Shown here one piece after another: positions 1 through 8,369 of a DNA stretch of 47,009 nucleotides. The stretch covers positions 1 through 47,009 of the forward strand of contig JANXTR010000030.1 in assembly GCA_025352325.1 (NCBI GenBank). Direction: 5' to 3'. The stretch comes from Microbacteriaceae bacterium. Its GTDB lineage: Bacteria > Actinomycetota > Actinomycetes > Actinomycetales > Microbacteriaceae. The notes beneath the pieces are model-generated. The model was not told the DNA's origin, made no database searches, and saw nothing but the letters and a program-made list of their open reading frames with translations. The first letter of the stretch is position 1. Every line of letters starts with the position of its first letter. A program made the position numbers and the translations under genes.

Positions 1-26
1 CAGTCCACGACGCCCGATCCGGGTGC

Positions 27-100
27 GGGGCGGTAGCTCAGCCGGTTAGAGCAAGGGACTCATAATCCCTGGGTCGCGGGTTCAAGTCCCGCCCGCCCTA
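27..100 (+). tRNA. tRNA with CAT anticodon (elongator Met or Ile2)
   Basis: A full cloverleaf can be folded: a 7-bp acceptor stem (GGGGCGG with CCGCCCT, first pair G-U), D arm with GAGC pairing, anticodon stem AGGGA/TCCCT with loop CTCATAA (anticodon CAT at 61-63), and T arm GCGGG-TTCAAGT-CCCGC. The discriminator is A and no CCA is encoded. It is not the initiator, because the G-C rich initiator anticodon stem and the unpaired first acceptor position are absent. CAT may be read as Met or, after lysidine modification, as Ile (AUA). The sequence alone does not settle which; the C5-G68 pair and TTCAAGT loop lean weakly to Ile2. Confidence 0.93.
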
Positions 101-559
101 CAGAGTATTGGTTGTTCAGCGGCGGTTTTGTTGGCTAACGCCGCCCACATCGTGTGACCCAGGTCTGATCCAGGTGAGTCGATCGAAAGTACTGCTAGTG
201 TAACCGCCCGAAACGACGAAAGCCGTCGCGCCAGAGCGTTCCAGTCGGCGCGGTCGATCGTCTTGCGTCAGATCTCGTCAGATCTCGTCGTGGCCCGGCG
301 ATTCCATCTCCTCACGGGTGCCTCAATGGTGGCATTTTTGTACCCGTCCGCGTCAGCCTGACCGGCGACTGCGACCGGCGCTAACACTCAGGAACTGTGT
401 GCGCGGCCCGCCGTCTGCCCGGGCGACCCGGGCTATCGCCCGGCCGTCACGGCTGCGTGGTCGACTGTCGCGCTGAGGGGCTTGGTCGGTGCCTCGCGGG
501 TCCGCCCCAGCCTCCGGGCGAGTCAGGTAGCGGACGAGTTCGGTTGTCGGTTGTCGGCT
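101..559. other. Non-coding stretch with a short tandem repeat
   Basis: No intact gene is supported between the tRNA and the hipA remnant. The 10-base unit GTCAGATCTC occurs twice in tandem at 267-286. The minus strand from about 350 to 550 stays open as a continuation of the hipA reading frame, but nothing in that translation looks like a protein family. The stretch is probably eroded accessory DNA downstream of a tRNA. No duplicated tRNA 3' end, which would mark an integration site, was found. Confidence 0.5.
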
Positions 560-1275
560 GTCGTAGTCGTTGACGGCGGTGCGCTGGCGTCCTGAACTTC
601 GAGGAGGTTGTGGCAGAAGCGTGCGATGTCGTGGAAGAGCGCGACGTGGGCGGCCGGGTGGGGTTGCGATGTTTCGACGAATGCGACGATGTGGAACGCG
701 AAGCAGGGTTCGAAGCCCAGCTGGCATCTGTGGGACGACGTCGTAGGCGGGGGCAAGTGGGGTACGGCCGTCGGGAAGGTGGAGCATCGAAATGTTCTTG
801 GCATACATATCGAGGTTGCCGATGGCCACGGACGCCGTCGTGAGACGTAGCAACTGCTCGACGGCGACAGTGCCGATGTCGCTGCGGATGAGCCGCGCGA
901 TGCTCCGCAACCCGACGCGGCCGTTGTTCTCGTATTTCTGATCAGGTGGGTGTCATGGCTCGCGAGACCCAGTTCGCGGACATTGCGTGACCCGCACTCC
1001 TCGTCGAAGATCAATGACGGCAGTTCACCGATCATCGGTTAAATGATGTGGGTTGATGCGAAACCGTCGACGGCTTGGCCCCATTGGTTGTTCTCGCGGG
1101 CGAGGACCAGCTTGGGTTGAGTCCTGGGCTCGCCAGCCGCGGTCGGGTCCCAGATCTTCAGGGCACCGGCAATGTCGCGGCCGTACCGTGCGAGGAACGC
1201 CATTGTGCTGTCCATGTCGAGGAACGCTTTCGCGGGCGTGAGGGTCGCCTCCATACGTTCATGGCCTGGCAACAT
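560..1275 (-). pseudogene. Broken HipA-family serine/threonine kinase gene
   Basis: Three pieces in different frames line up in order with HipA toxins. The N-terminal piece (1275-1042) contains LARYGRDIAGALKIWDP and ends in THII followed by a TAA where a lysine codon (AAA) would be expected. The middle piece resumes at once with MIGELPSLIFDEECGSRN and ELGLASHDTHLIR. After a frameshift the kinase core appears at about 910-725 with SIARLIRSDIGTVAVEQL and the catalytic-region signature AIGNLDMYAKNISMLHL (usually NxDxHxKN; here Tyr replaces His), then LAPAYDVVPQ. Another shift leads to LGFEPCFAFHIV. At least one nonsense change and two frameshifts make it non-functional. No intact HipB antitoxin gene is adjacent. 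Confidence 0.85.
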
Positions 1276-1379
1276 TCTGTCTATCCGTATTTTGCTACCC
1301 GTTCGGGGGTGGAGCGTCTTGTCTACCTAGTAACACCAGGCGCCGTGTTTCGCGGTGTTCCCAACAGGAAGGCATATCT

Positions 1380-3044
1380 GTGAAATCAACACGACGGATC
1401 ACCTACGCGACCGCGGGGCTTGTCGGCGCAGCGCTGCTGGCGTCCGCGGCGGCACCGGCCATCGCCGATGATGGCCACGATGGTGGTCGCGATGCGAAAC
1501 ACTCTCGTCATGTTCTGCTCCTTTCGGTGGATGGGCTGCACCAGAAGGACCTGAACTGGTACGTGCACGCACACCCGAGCTCGGCGCTCGCGGGGCTCGT
1601 CACTCGCGGAACCAGCTACACGCGGGCGCAGACGCCCGTACCGTCTGACTCGTTCCCCGGCATGATCGCCCAGGTCACCGGCGGAAATCCTGGCACGACT
1701 GGCATCTACTACGACGACGCCTACAACCGCGCAGTGCTGCCGGCCGGAACTACCGACTGCATCGGGGTGACGCCGGGGGCTGAGGTGGCGCTCACCGAGG
1801 CGGCGGACCATGACCCGAACTCGCTCGATGCCGGCGCCGGGCTGACCGGCCTGCCCGGCAGCATCCTGTCGTTGACCGGTCAGGCGCAGAGCCTGCTCAA
1901 CCCGGCCGCGCTTCCCGTCGACCCGGCCACCTGCGCGCCGATCTTCCCGCACCAGTACCTGAAGGTGAACACCATCTTCGAGGTGGCCAAGAGCGCCGGA
2001 TTGACGACGGCGTGGTCCGACAAACACCCGGCGTACGAGATCCTGAACGGCCCGTCGGGTAAGGGCGTCGACGACCTCTTCACACCCGAGATCAACAGCC
2101 AGGCCGCGGCCCCGTACACGGCAGGCGACTGGACGAAAGACAACGCCGCCACCCAGCAATATGACGGATACAAGGTGCAAGCGGTACTGAACGAGATCGG
2201 CGGGAAGGACCACTCCGGAACCAAGTCGCAGGCGGTGCCTGGGATCTTCGGCATGAACTTCCAGTCCGTGTCGACGGCCCAGAAGCTGCCGACCTCCGAT
2301 GGGCTGACCGGTGGATACCTCGCCGGGGGCATGGTTCCCGGGCCGCTGCTGACGAAGGCCCTCGACTTCGTGAACGCCTCCGTGGGCAAGATGGTCACCA
2401 CGATAACGGCTGATGGTCTGGCTAAGTCGACGACCATCATCCTGTCGGCCAAGCACGGCCAGTCCCCGACCGACCCGGCCGCGCTCACGCGAATCCCGGA
2501 TGGCCCGATTATCGACGCTTTGAATGCGGCTTGGAAGGCGTCGAACCCGACGAGCGCGGATCTCGTTGCGTTCTCGACCGACGACGATGTGATGCAGCTT
2601 TGGCTGTCGGACCACTCGCAGACCGCAGCCGACTTCGCGAAGGCGTACCTGGTCTCGCACTCCGCGACCGGCAACGACATCTCGGGGGCGTCCAAGACGG
2701 CCGCCTCGTCGGGGCTTGCGTCGATCTACGCGGGAGCGGCCGCTGCCGGCTACTTCGGCACGACCACGGCTGACCCGCGCTACCCCGACATCTTCGGGAT
2801 CGTACAGATCGGCGTGGTGTACACCGGCGGAAGGAGCAAGATCGCTGAGCACGGCGGCGCTGCGCCCGACGACCGGGATGTGCCGCTGATCGTGTCGGGA
2901 TTCAACTCCGAACACACCAAGACGGTGACCGAACCGGTAGAGACGACGCAAATCGCGCCGACCATCCTGAAGCTGCTTGGACTGAACCCGAAGGCGCTCC
3001 AGGCCGTGCGGATCGAAGGCACCCGCGTCCTGCCCCAGTGGTGA
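1380..3044 (+). CDS. Secreted type I phosphodiesterase / nucleotide pyrophosphatase family protein
   Basis: 554 residues beginning with GTG, preceded by a good ribosome site (AGGAAGG). The first 29 residues form a Sec-type signal peptide (basic start, hydrophobic core, AxA cleavage site near APAIA). The mature part opens with HVLLLSVDG, the first metal-binding Asp of the alkaline-phosphatase superfamily, followed by TPVPSDSFPGM, where a Ser or Thr acts as nucleophile in this family. AKHGQSP and AEHGG, near residues 358 and 490, supply the expected later His metal ligands. The family hydrolyses phosphodiester or pyrophosphate bonds in nucleotides or related esters; the substrate cannot be told here. 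It stands alone, with a strong terminator 15 bases beyond its stop. Confidence 0.86.
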   Translation: MKSTRRITYATAGLVGAALLASAAAPAIADDGHDGGRDAKHSRHVLLLSVDGLHQKDLNWYVHAHPSSALAGLVTRGTSYTRAQTPVPSDSFPGMIAQVTGGNPGTTGIYYDDAYNRAVLPAGTTDCIGVTPGAEVALTEAADHDPNSLDAGAGLTGLPGSILSLTGQAQSLLNPAALPVDPATCAPIFPHQYLKVNTIFEVAKSAGLTTAWSDKHPAYEILNGPSGKGVDDLFTPEINSQAAAPYTAGDWTKDNAATQQYDGYKVQAVLNEIGGKDHSGTKSQAVPGIFGMNFQSVSTAQKLPTSDGLTGGYLAGGMVPGPLLTKALDFVNASVGKMVTTITADGLAKSTTIILSAKHGQSPTDPAALTRIPDGPIIDALNAAWKASNPTSADLVAFSTDDDVMQLWLSDHSQTAADFAKAYLVSHSATGNDISGASKTAASSGLASIYAGAAAAGYFGTTTADPRYPDIFGIVQIGVVYTGGRSKIAEHGGAAPDDRDVPLIVSGFNSEHTKTVTEPVETTQIAPTILKLLGLNPKALQAVRIEGTRVLPQW

Positions 3045-3058
3045 TTTCCTGAAACCAT

Positions 3059-3099
3059 CAGTCGCCCCCGTGCCGCGGCTCTCGCGACGGGGGCGACTG
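3059..3099 (+). terminator. Rho-independent-like hairpin after the phosphodiesterase
   Basis: A perfect 13-bp inverted repeat (3059-3071 with 3087-3099) closes a 15-base loop that is itself GC-rich. The trailing sequence begins CTTCC rather than a long T run, which is usual for terminators in high-GC actinobacteria. It lies directly after the stop codon at 3044 and most likely ends that transcript. Confidence 0.75.
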
Positions 3100-3274
3100 C
3101 TTCCGGGGGGCACGCCGAGCTCGCCCTCACGGACTTGCGCCTACGGAATCAACGGAAAATGCGCTGTTCGGGGGGATATCGCTCGTCCCGCCTGCGCCGT
3201 CACACGCTCTCGGCATCTGCCACCCAGCAGGCCGCATTGTCCGCGCTGATGCCGGCGCGTACTGCGGCCGCCGC

Positions 3275-3367
3275 CAGCCCGGGGAGACAGGAGTCGCGCT
3301 CCTCGTGATCCTCGCGGGGACGCTGCTGCGCCGACGACGCCGGACACGACGACGGATCCCGTCATGA
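3275..3367 (+). pseudogene. Possible C-terminal remnant of a membrane- or wall-anchored surface protein
   Basis: The 3100-3583 interval has no intact gene on either strand. Within it one plus-strand frame reads QPGETGVALLVILAG, followed by LL and a run of arginines, ending at a TGA (3365-3367). A short hydrophobic segment with an Arg-rich tail next to the stop is the usual layout of a sortase-type or single-pass C-terminal anchor. PGETG only loosely resembles an LPXTG motif, and nothing upstream is recognisable. This is a weak call; chance composition in GC-rich DNA is a real alternative. The rest of the interval shows nothing I can assign. Confidence 0.25.
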
Positions 3368-3583
3368 TGGGGCGCGCTCCGCTGGACTCACGCTCGAGGT
3401 GACTGCACCGGCCTGGTTGGTGATCGACGGGCCCACCGCAACGGCCCGCTCGGGCTGAGAAGTCAGAGCGGACCGCCGCAGTAGCGCAACAGCTACCCGC
3501 AGTCACAGGTCGATTCTGGCGAGGCAGCGCACGGCCGGCAATCCCCCGTGGGAGGGCGGAACGCCCGTTCCGCGAGCGCGCCG

Positions 3584-4303
3584 CTACGCCACGGGGTCGA
3601 TCAACGTCGGGTCGGCCGGGTCGATCGTGCGCGAGTTGTTGACCCGGCGATCCACCGCGTAGGTCGTGATCGTCGCCGCGACCTTGGTGGATACCGCCTC
3701 GAGCAGGTCGAGCAGCTCCTGCTTCTGGGCGTCGTCGGCGAGCTTGTCGGGGGAGAGCCAGCGGTCGTAGACGTCCGGCGTGAGGAAGGCCGGCATCCGG
3801 TCATGGACTTCGCCGGATGCGTCACGGGCTTCCCGGGTCACGATCGCGGCCGAGACCTCCCAGTCGTCGCCGACCTTGTGTGCCGTGGCAATGCCGGCCG
3901 CGGCGAGGAGTCGGCCTGGCCCGTGGATGAAATGGGGAAGCTTGACCTCTTTGCCGTCGACGAGTTTTGTCTCCCACTCGTAGTAGCCCCGCATCGGCAC
4001 GATGCAGCGGCCGGCGGCGAAGGCGCCCTTCCAGAGTCCGTTCGTGGCGAGGGTCTCGAGGCGTGCGTTGAACTGCGGGCGGCCCGACGTGGTGACGAAC
4101 GGCGGCTGGAAGTTCCAGACCGCCGGCTCCACCTTTCGCAGGAACTCGCCCGTCTCACGGTCGGCGCGCTCCCGGACGATCGGGATCGGGTCGGTCGGAG
4201 CGATCGAGAACGACGGCGCCCAGTCCCGGTAGTCGTTGCCCTGCAGCACGAACTCCTCGATCAGGTCGTTCGTCTTCTCGTCCATCGCGAACCGTCCGCA
4301 CAT
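3584..4303 (-). CDS. SOS response-associated peptidase family protein (HMCES/YedK)
   Basis: 239 residues starting at the ATG of MCGRF, chosen because Cys2 exposed after Met removal is the catalytic nucleophile that crosslinks to abasic sites in single-stranded DNA. Family hallmarks seen: CGRF at the N terminus, WNFQPPF then NARLETLATNGLWKGAFAAGRC, the GYYEW core motif, and HDRMPAFL, which carries the active-site His. Length matches the family (about 220-250). It acts on ssDNA at replication forks by forming a protective DNA-protein crosslink. An upstream in-frame ATG six codons earlier is rejected because it would bury Cys2. A CAGAAT hexamer 6 nt before the start suggests a leaderless transcript. 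No LexA box is visible at its own promoter, although one lies 1.4 kb away. Confidence 0.92.
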   Translation of the reverse strand: MCGRFAMDEKTNDLIEEFVLQGNDYRDWAPSFSIAPTDPIPIVRERADRETGEFLRKVEPAVWNFQPPFVTTSGRPQFNARLETLATNGLWKGAFAAGRCIVPMRGYYEWETKLVDGKEVKLPHFIHGPGRLLAAAGIATAHKVGDDWEVSAAIVTREARDASGEVHDRMPAFLTPDVYDRWLSPDKLADDAQKQELLDLLEAVSTKVAATITTYAVDRRVNNSRTIDPADPTLIDPVA

Positions 4304-4381
4304 GCGTCGATTCTGCTGCACACCGCCGACGCGCAGAGCGGTCCGAGCGGGCTTGCAGCATCCGGCCCCTACATTCGAAAG

Positions 4382-5248
4382 GTGTCCAAGGAGTCAGTGC
4401 GAGCCGAAGCCGCTCGACAGCGCGCGATCGTCGGCGCCGAGCAGACGAAGCGCCGTCGGCGGGCGCTGTCAATTGTCATCCCCGTGGGCGCGCTGGCGAT
4501 CGTCTCGGTCGTTGTGATCATCGTGGCGATAGCGGTACGTCCTGCCGCGAACGTGCCGAAGCCGACGGGCAGCTCGGCGGCGAGCCAGATTCTGCCCGCC
4601 GCATCCTCGGGCAAGAGGACGGTCCAGGCGAAGGCCACCCTGGTCACAGACGCGTCCGGGATACCCGGTGTGCTCGCGTGGGATGCCACCGGCTGGCCCG
4701 GCGACGGATCGAAGCACGCGGGTGCCCTCGAGCACGACCACGTCACCGGTCCGGTCACGTATTCGGTCGTTCCGCCGGTCGGCGGGCCGCACAACCCGAT
4801 CTGGATGAACGCGGGTGTTTACACGAAGGCCATACCGAACGAGCGCGCGGTTCATAACCTCGAGCACGGCGCCGTGTGGATCACCTACAAACCGAGCCTG
4901 TCGGCGAGCGCGGTCGCACAGCTGGTCGCCTTCGTCGGGAAGCAGTCGCTCATCGCGGAGCCCGCCAGCGAGATCGGGATTGCCGAGGATGCGAACCGTT
5001 ACGTCGATCTGTCGCCGTGGTCCACTGACGCTCTGCCGAGCGACATCGTGATCAGCTCGTGGGGACATCAGCTGCGGGTGACGAGCCCGACCGATCCTCG
5101 GCTGCAGCAGTTCGTCGACGCCTTCCGCAACAGCTCGACCTACAGTCCCGAGTACGGCGGGGGCGTCGACGGGATCCCGATCGAGTCCGGCGGACAGCCA
5201 GTACAGTACGGCGCCACGAAGTCGAACCCGCCCGGGACGACCGGCTGA
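4382..5248 (+). CDS. DUF3105 family membrane-anchored protein
   Basis: 288 residues from GTG (V-SKESVRAEAARQRAIV). A basic cytoplasmic stretch (KRRRRA) precedes one transmembrane helix at about residues 38-60. The extracytoplasmic domain carries the DUF3105 signature: an HDHVTGPVTYSVVPPVGGPH region with conserved His residues, then IWMNAGVY and AVHNLEHGAVWITYKP. The function of the family is unknown; the conserved His-rich core suggests metal binding, which is inference. A TACATT hexamer 6 nt before GTG indicates a leaderless mRNA, supporting this start over a much longer upstream open frame that lies antisense to the HMCES gene. The C terminus is Gly/Pro-rich and disordered. Confidence 0.88.
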   Translation: MSKESVRAEAARQRAIVGAEQTKRRRRALSIVIPVGALAIVSVVVIIVAIAVRPAANVPKPTGSSAASQILPAASSGKRTVQAKATLVTDASGIPGVLAWDATGWPGDGSKHAGALEHDHVTGPVTYSVVPPVGGPHNPIWMNAGVYTKAIPNERAVHNLEHGAVWITYKPSLSASAVAQLVAFVGKQSLIAEPASEIGIAEDANRYVDLSPWSTDALPSDIVISSWGHQLRVTSPTDPRLQQFVDAFRNSSTYSPEYGGGVDGIPIESGGQPVQYGATKSNPPGTTG

Positions 5249-5435
5249 ACGAAGACCAGCGCCCACAGCGAGAGCGCCGAGACGAAGACGACGCTGTTCA
5301 GTCGGTCCATGAGAAACGGGGTCGGGATCATCGTGGCCCAAAAGAGATTCCGGATCCTGTGAAGGCTCTCATTGCCGGGGTTCTGGTTGCGAAGCCAGCC
5401 GTCAGCCGGCGCTTGGACGTGCTGCGCCGACGACG
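5249..5435. other. Unassigned spacer with a hydrophobic minus-strand frame
   Basis: Between DUF3105 and the next minus-strand gene, the minus strand reads NPGNESLHRIRNLFWATMI, then PTPFLMDRLNSVVFVSALSL and WALVFVQPV. This looks like the N-terminal part of a small membrane protein, but it then runs antisense into the DUF3105 coding sequence. I cannot assign it to a family. It may be a remnant of a membrane-protein gene truncated from its 3' side. Confidence 0.3.
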
Positions 5436-5696
5436 TCAGTTCCAGGTGCGCACGAGCTGCCAGCCCGCGCCCTCGACCTCGCGCACGTCGAAGACCAGAG
5501 CCTGGCCGAAGTCGTTCACGGCCTGGAACCGCCAGCCGCGCCATCCGGGCAGAGGATGGGTCAGCGAGGGATGCCATAGGTACTCGATGATCTCGGCCGC
5601 GGTCAGCGGGGTGGGCGTGTCGTTGACGCGGTAGCGACGGCCCTCCCACACCAGGCGCGACGGGATGCCGTTGACGGTCCAGATCGCGATCTCCAC
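5436..5696 (-). CDS. Small DUF6504-like protein of unknown function
   Basis: 86 residues from GTG (VEIAIWTVNGIPSRLVWEGRR), preceded by GAGGAG at good spacing. The pattern of a basic RLVWEGRRYRV strand, a central Trp-rich stretch (PGWRGWRFQAV) and a closing WQLVRTWN resembles DUF6504, a family I recall being found beside the mutagenic polymerase genes imuB/dnaE2 in actinobacteria. That assignment rests on recall of the motif pattern, not on an alignment. The start lies 26 nt from a perfect LexA-type box, so it is probably induced by DNA damage. No imuA/imuB/dnaE2 is next to it in this window. Confidence 0.7.
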   Translation of the reverse strand: MEIAIWTVNGIPSRLVWEGRRYRVNDTPTPLTAAEIIEYLWHPSLTHPLPGWRGWRFQAVNDFGQALVFDVREVEGAGWQLVRTWN

Positions 5697-5722
5697 GGCA
5701 CTCCTCGCGCTTGACGGTGTTA

Positions 5723-5734
5723 GAACGTATGTTC
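5723..5734. promoter_or_regulatory. LexA (SOS) box in a divergent promoter region
   Basis: GAAC-GTAT-GTTC is a perfect palindrome matching the actinobacterial/Gram-positive LexA operator core CGAAC-N4-GTTCG. The right outer base is the consensus G and the left is A rather than C. It sits 26 nt upstream of the minus-strand DUF6504-like gene and 59 nt upstream of the plus-strand gene at 5794, so LexA could control both. Confidence 0.78.
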
Positions 5735-5793
5735 GAGAGTTAACGACACTACGCGCCATCGGGCCGAGTGCAAAGCGGGGGCGGGGTGGAGGG

Positions 5794-6162
5794 ATGATTG
5801 GAGGCGCCACCGGATCGTGGCGACCGCCATGGCCGCCGATCCGCATCGCGCAGAGCGAGTGGATCGTCATGCGCGACTCGAAGCGGGAGCCGGTGGCGGT
5901 CATCCGCGCGCTGCGACTCGGACCGCGCGACGAACTGTTCTTCAGGGTCGTGAGCTGGGCGCCGGAGTCCACGACCCGCACCCTTCTCGGCTACTTCCCG
6001 AGTCTCGACGAGGCCGACCAGTCGGTGCTCTTCACTCCGCCAGCGACCGCCGGACTGCCGAGCGCGCCCGGCTACCCGGCGCTGCGCCAGACGAACGCGC
6101 CGTTCGCGCTGAACCCGGCGCGCCACACCGTGAGCACCGAGGGCAGCTCGATCGCGCCGTAG
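5794..6162 (+). CDS. Conserved-looking small protein of unknown function
   Basis: 122 residues from ATG with GGTGGAGGG just upstream. The body (IAQSEWIVMRDSKREPVAV, then RALRLGPRDELFFRVVSW and TLLGYFPSLDEADQSVLF) reads as a compact alpha/beta protein with regular amphipathic strands and normal codon use, followed by a Pro/Ala-rich tail. I do not recognise a named domain. The last 91 bases overlap the 3' end of the convergent DUF952 gene. It shares the intergenic LexA box with the divergent DUF6504-like gene, so SOS induction is plausible. The longer in-frame upstream extension would cross that box and is rejected. Confidence 0.65.
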   Translation: MIGGATGSWRPPWPPIRIAQSEWIVMRDSKREPVAVIRALRLGPRDELFFRVVSWAPESTTRTLLGYFPSLDEADQSVLFTPPATAGLPSAPGYPALRQTNAPFALNPARHTVSTEGSSIAP

Positions 6163-6431
6163 AGATGCGGGAAGTCCTCGCCGGCACCGCCGTCCTCCCA
6201 GCGCAGATCGGCATTTGCGACGCGCAGTTCATCCGAATCCAGCTCGAGCACGACGAGCGGATCGGGGGCGTCCCGATAGAGAAAGTCGGCGACGCGCGGC
6301 AGCTGATCCGCGTCCGAGAGATGGATGAATCCGACCTCCTCGAGCGACGCGCCGCGGGTCGAACGACGATACGAGCCCGACGCGCGTGCGGTATCCCATT
6401 CGGCCGCAGTGGTCACGTGGAAGATGCGCAT
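6072..6431 (-). CDS. DUF952 family protein
   Basis: 119 residues. DUF952 features are clear: the N-terminal strand MRIFHVTTAAEWDTARASG, the GFIHLSDADQLPRVADF motif, LVVLELDSDEL, and near the C terminus FPHLYGAIELPSVL with the conserved HLYG. The family is a small ADP-ribosyltransferase-like fold of unknown role. TAATGT lies exactly 6 nt before the ATG, giving a leaderless transcript and fixing the start. The C-terminal 30 codons overlap the plus-strand gene ending at 6162. Confidence 0.88.
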   Translation of the reverse strand: MRIFHVTTAAEWDTARASGSYRRSTRGASLEEVGFIHLSDADQLPRVADFLYRDAPDPLVVLELDSDELRVANADLRWEDGGAGEDFPHLYGAIELPSVLTVWRAGFSANGAFVWRSAG

Positions 6432-6586
6432 TCCGCGACATTACCAACCGACGCGCGCCGCAACGGATTCCGTTGCTGACGCGGCATTTCACGAGTGATC
6501 CCAGTGCCACTAGCCCACATTTCTATCAGGGTGTACTGTCTGGCTACCGGTCAGGTCCCTGCACGACCACTTCGAGGAGGCCCACT

Positions 6587-8329
6587 GTGACGCAAGCCAG
6601 CCCCGCAGGCCTCAAAGGTGATGCGCCGGGCGCTGGCGTCCCCGACAGCAAAGGACTGAAGACTGGCGCGCTCGGCCTGGTTTCGAGCGTCGTCGTCGGT
6701 GTCGCCTCCACCGCCCCGGCCTACAGCCTGGCGGCCAGTCTCGGCTTCATTGTCGCCAGCGGCGGCGCGCTACTGGCCGGCACGAAGGCCCCCGGGGTCG
6801 TACTGCTGGCGTTCGTCCCGATGTTCTTCATCGCCCTCTCCTACCAGGAACTCAACCGGGCCGAGCCCGATTGCGGCACCACCTTCACCTGGGCGACGCG
6901 CGCGTTCGGCTCCATCACCGGCTGGATGGGTGGCTGGGGCATCATCGTCGCCGACATCATCGTCATGGCCAACCTGGCGCAGATCGCCGGGTCGTACTCC
7001 TTCACGCTGATCGGCGAATTCGGCGTTCCGGGAGCCGGCGACCTCGGTTCGTTCACCATCGGTGGCATCCCGATCTGGTCGACCCTGGCCGGTCTCGCAT
7101 GGATCGCGATCATGACCTGGATCTGCTACCGCGGCATCGAGATCTCGGCCCGCCTGCAGTACGTGCTGTTGAGCATCGAAGTGATCGTGCTGATCATTTT
7201 CGCCGTGTTCGCCCTGGTGCGCGTGTACAGCGGAAACGCCGAGACGTACTCGATCATTCCGCAGTGGAGCTGGTTCAACCCGTTCACCCTCGACTTCGGT
7301 AGAGTGCTCGCACCTGCCATGCTGACCGCGATCTTCATCTACTGGGGCTGGGATTCGGCCGTCTCGGTCAACGAGGAGACGAAGGACCCGGAGAAGACCC
7401 CGGGTCGCGCCGCCGTCATCTCGACCCTGCTGCTTCTCGCGACCTACGCGGTCGTGTCGACCGCGACCGTCGCCTTCGCCGGAGTGGGAACCAAGGGCGT
7501 CGGCCTCGGCAACCCGGCCAACGCGGCCGACGTCTTCTCCGCGATCGGCTCGCAACTCTTCGGCAACAGCTTCATCGGCCACATCCTGCTCCTGCTGCTG
7601 GCTGCATCCATCCTGACGTCGGCGTCGGCATCGACGCAGACCACGATCCTGCCGACCGCCCGAACCGCCTTGTCGATGGCGGTCTACAAGGCGATCCCGT
7701 CGCGGTTCGCGCGCATCCACCCGAAGTATCTGACGCCGACGTGGTCGACGATTGGTATGGGGATCATCTCGGCGGCGTTCTACCTGATCTTCACGCTGGT
7801 CAGCCCGACCCTGCTGGGAGCCTTGATCGGGTCGATCGGCCTCATGATCGCCTTCTACTACGGGCTCACCGGGTTCGCGTGCGTGTGGTTCTTCCGGAAG
7901 ACGCTGGGATCCAGCGTCAAGAATTTCTTCCTCCGCGGGGTGTTCCCCTTCTTGGGCGGCGCGATTCTGCTCGCCGTCTTCGGCTTCGGGCTCTACACCT
8001 TCTGGGCTCCCGACTGGCTAATAGCCAACGGCAAGAACGTCACGATCTTCGGGATCGGCGCGGTCGCGTTCGTGGGTCTCGCTGCCTTGTTGATCGGCGT
8101 GGTTCTGATGATCATCTGGCGGACCCTCAAGCCCGACTTCTTCCTAGGCAAGACACTCACCCGGCGCACAGCCGAGCTGGTGCTCCAAGGGGTGGGCGGC
8201 CGCACGCCGCTCCTCGGTTTGCCGGACTCTGGCGTCGAGGCTCTCATCATCGCTCCCGACCTGTCGAACCTGCCTCCTGGGCAGACGGCGGTCAAGGCGA
8301 GCGGTGACGACGACACGACGACTCCGTAG
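6587..8329 (+). CDS. APC-superfamily amino acid permease
   Basis: 580 residues from GTG, with CGAGGAGG 6 nt upstream. A cytoplasmic N-terminal stretch leads to 12 predicted membrane segments. The first helix region LGLVSSVVVGVASTAPAYSL carries the APC-type unwound Gly/Ala-rich binding motif. The long cytoplasmic C terminus after the last helix (residues about 520-580) is polar. APC members import amino acids, amines or related compounds by cation symport or exchange; the substrate is not evident. It is monocistronic, facing the convergent DsbA-fold gene. It is not closely similar in its motifs to the second APC permease at 35080. Confidence 0.88.
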   Translation: MTQASPAGLKGDAPGAGVPDSKGLKTGALGLVSSVVVGVASTAPAYSLAASLGFIVASGGALLAGTKAPGVVLLAFVPMFFIALSYQELNRAEPDCGTTFTWATRAFGSITGWMGGWGIIVADIIVMANLAQIAGSYSFTLIGEFGVPGAGDLGSFTIGGIPIWSTLAGLAWIAIMTWICYRGIEISARLQYVLLSIEVIVLIIFAVFALVRVYSGNAETYSIIPQWSWFNPFTLDFGRVLAPAMLTAIFIYWGWDSAVSVNEETKDPEKTPGRAAVISTLLLLATYAVVSTATVAFAGVGTKGVGLGNPANAADVFSAIGSQLFGNSFIGHILLLLLAASILTSASASTQTTILPTARTALSMAVYKAIPSRFARIHPKYLTPTWSTIGMGIISAAFYLIFTLVSPTLLGALIGSIGLMIAFYYGLTGFACVWFFRKTLGSSVKNFFLRGVFPFLGGAILLAVFGFGLYTFWAPDWLIANGKNVTIFGIGAVAFVGLAALLIGVVLMIIWRTLKPDFFLGKTLTRRTAELVLQGVGGRTPLLGLPDSGVEALIIAPDLSNLPPGQTAVKASGDDDTTTP

Positions 8330-8369
8330 ATCCACAGCTTCGGAGGTCGACCGAACCCAGTCGGCCGGC

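Noticed and set aside
2531-2773. Short plus-strand frames inside the phosphodiesterase and many similar internal frames elsewhere
   Set aside because: They are frame shadows of real genes with no start signals or domains.
1386-3113. A 575-codon frame antisense to the secreted phosphodiesterase
   Set aside because: Arg-rich shadow with no motif, running through the terminator.
3141-3506. Minus-strand 121-codon frame in the 3.1-3.5 kb gap
   Set aside because: Composition is low-complexity Arg/Ser/Gly, there is no ribosome site and no family resemblance.
3548-4381. N-terminal extension of the DUF3105 gene by 278 codons
   Set aside because: It lies antisense to the well-supported HMCES gene, and a -10 six bases before the GTG at 4382 sets the start there.
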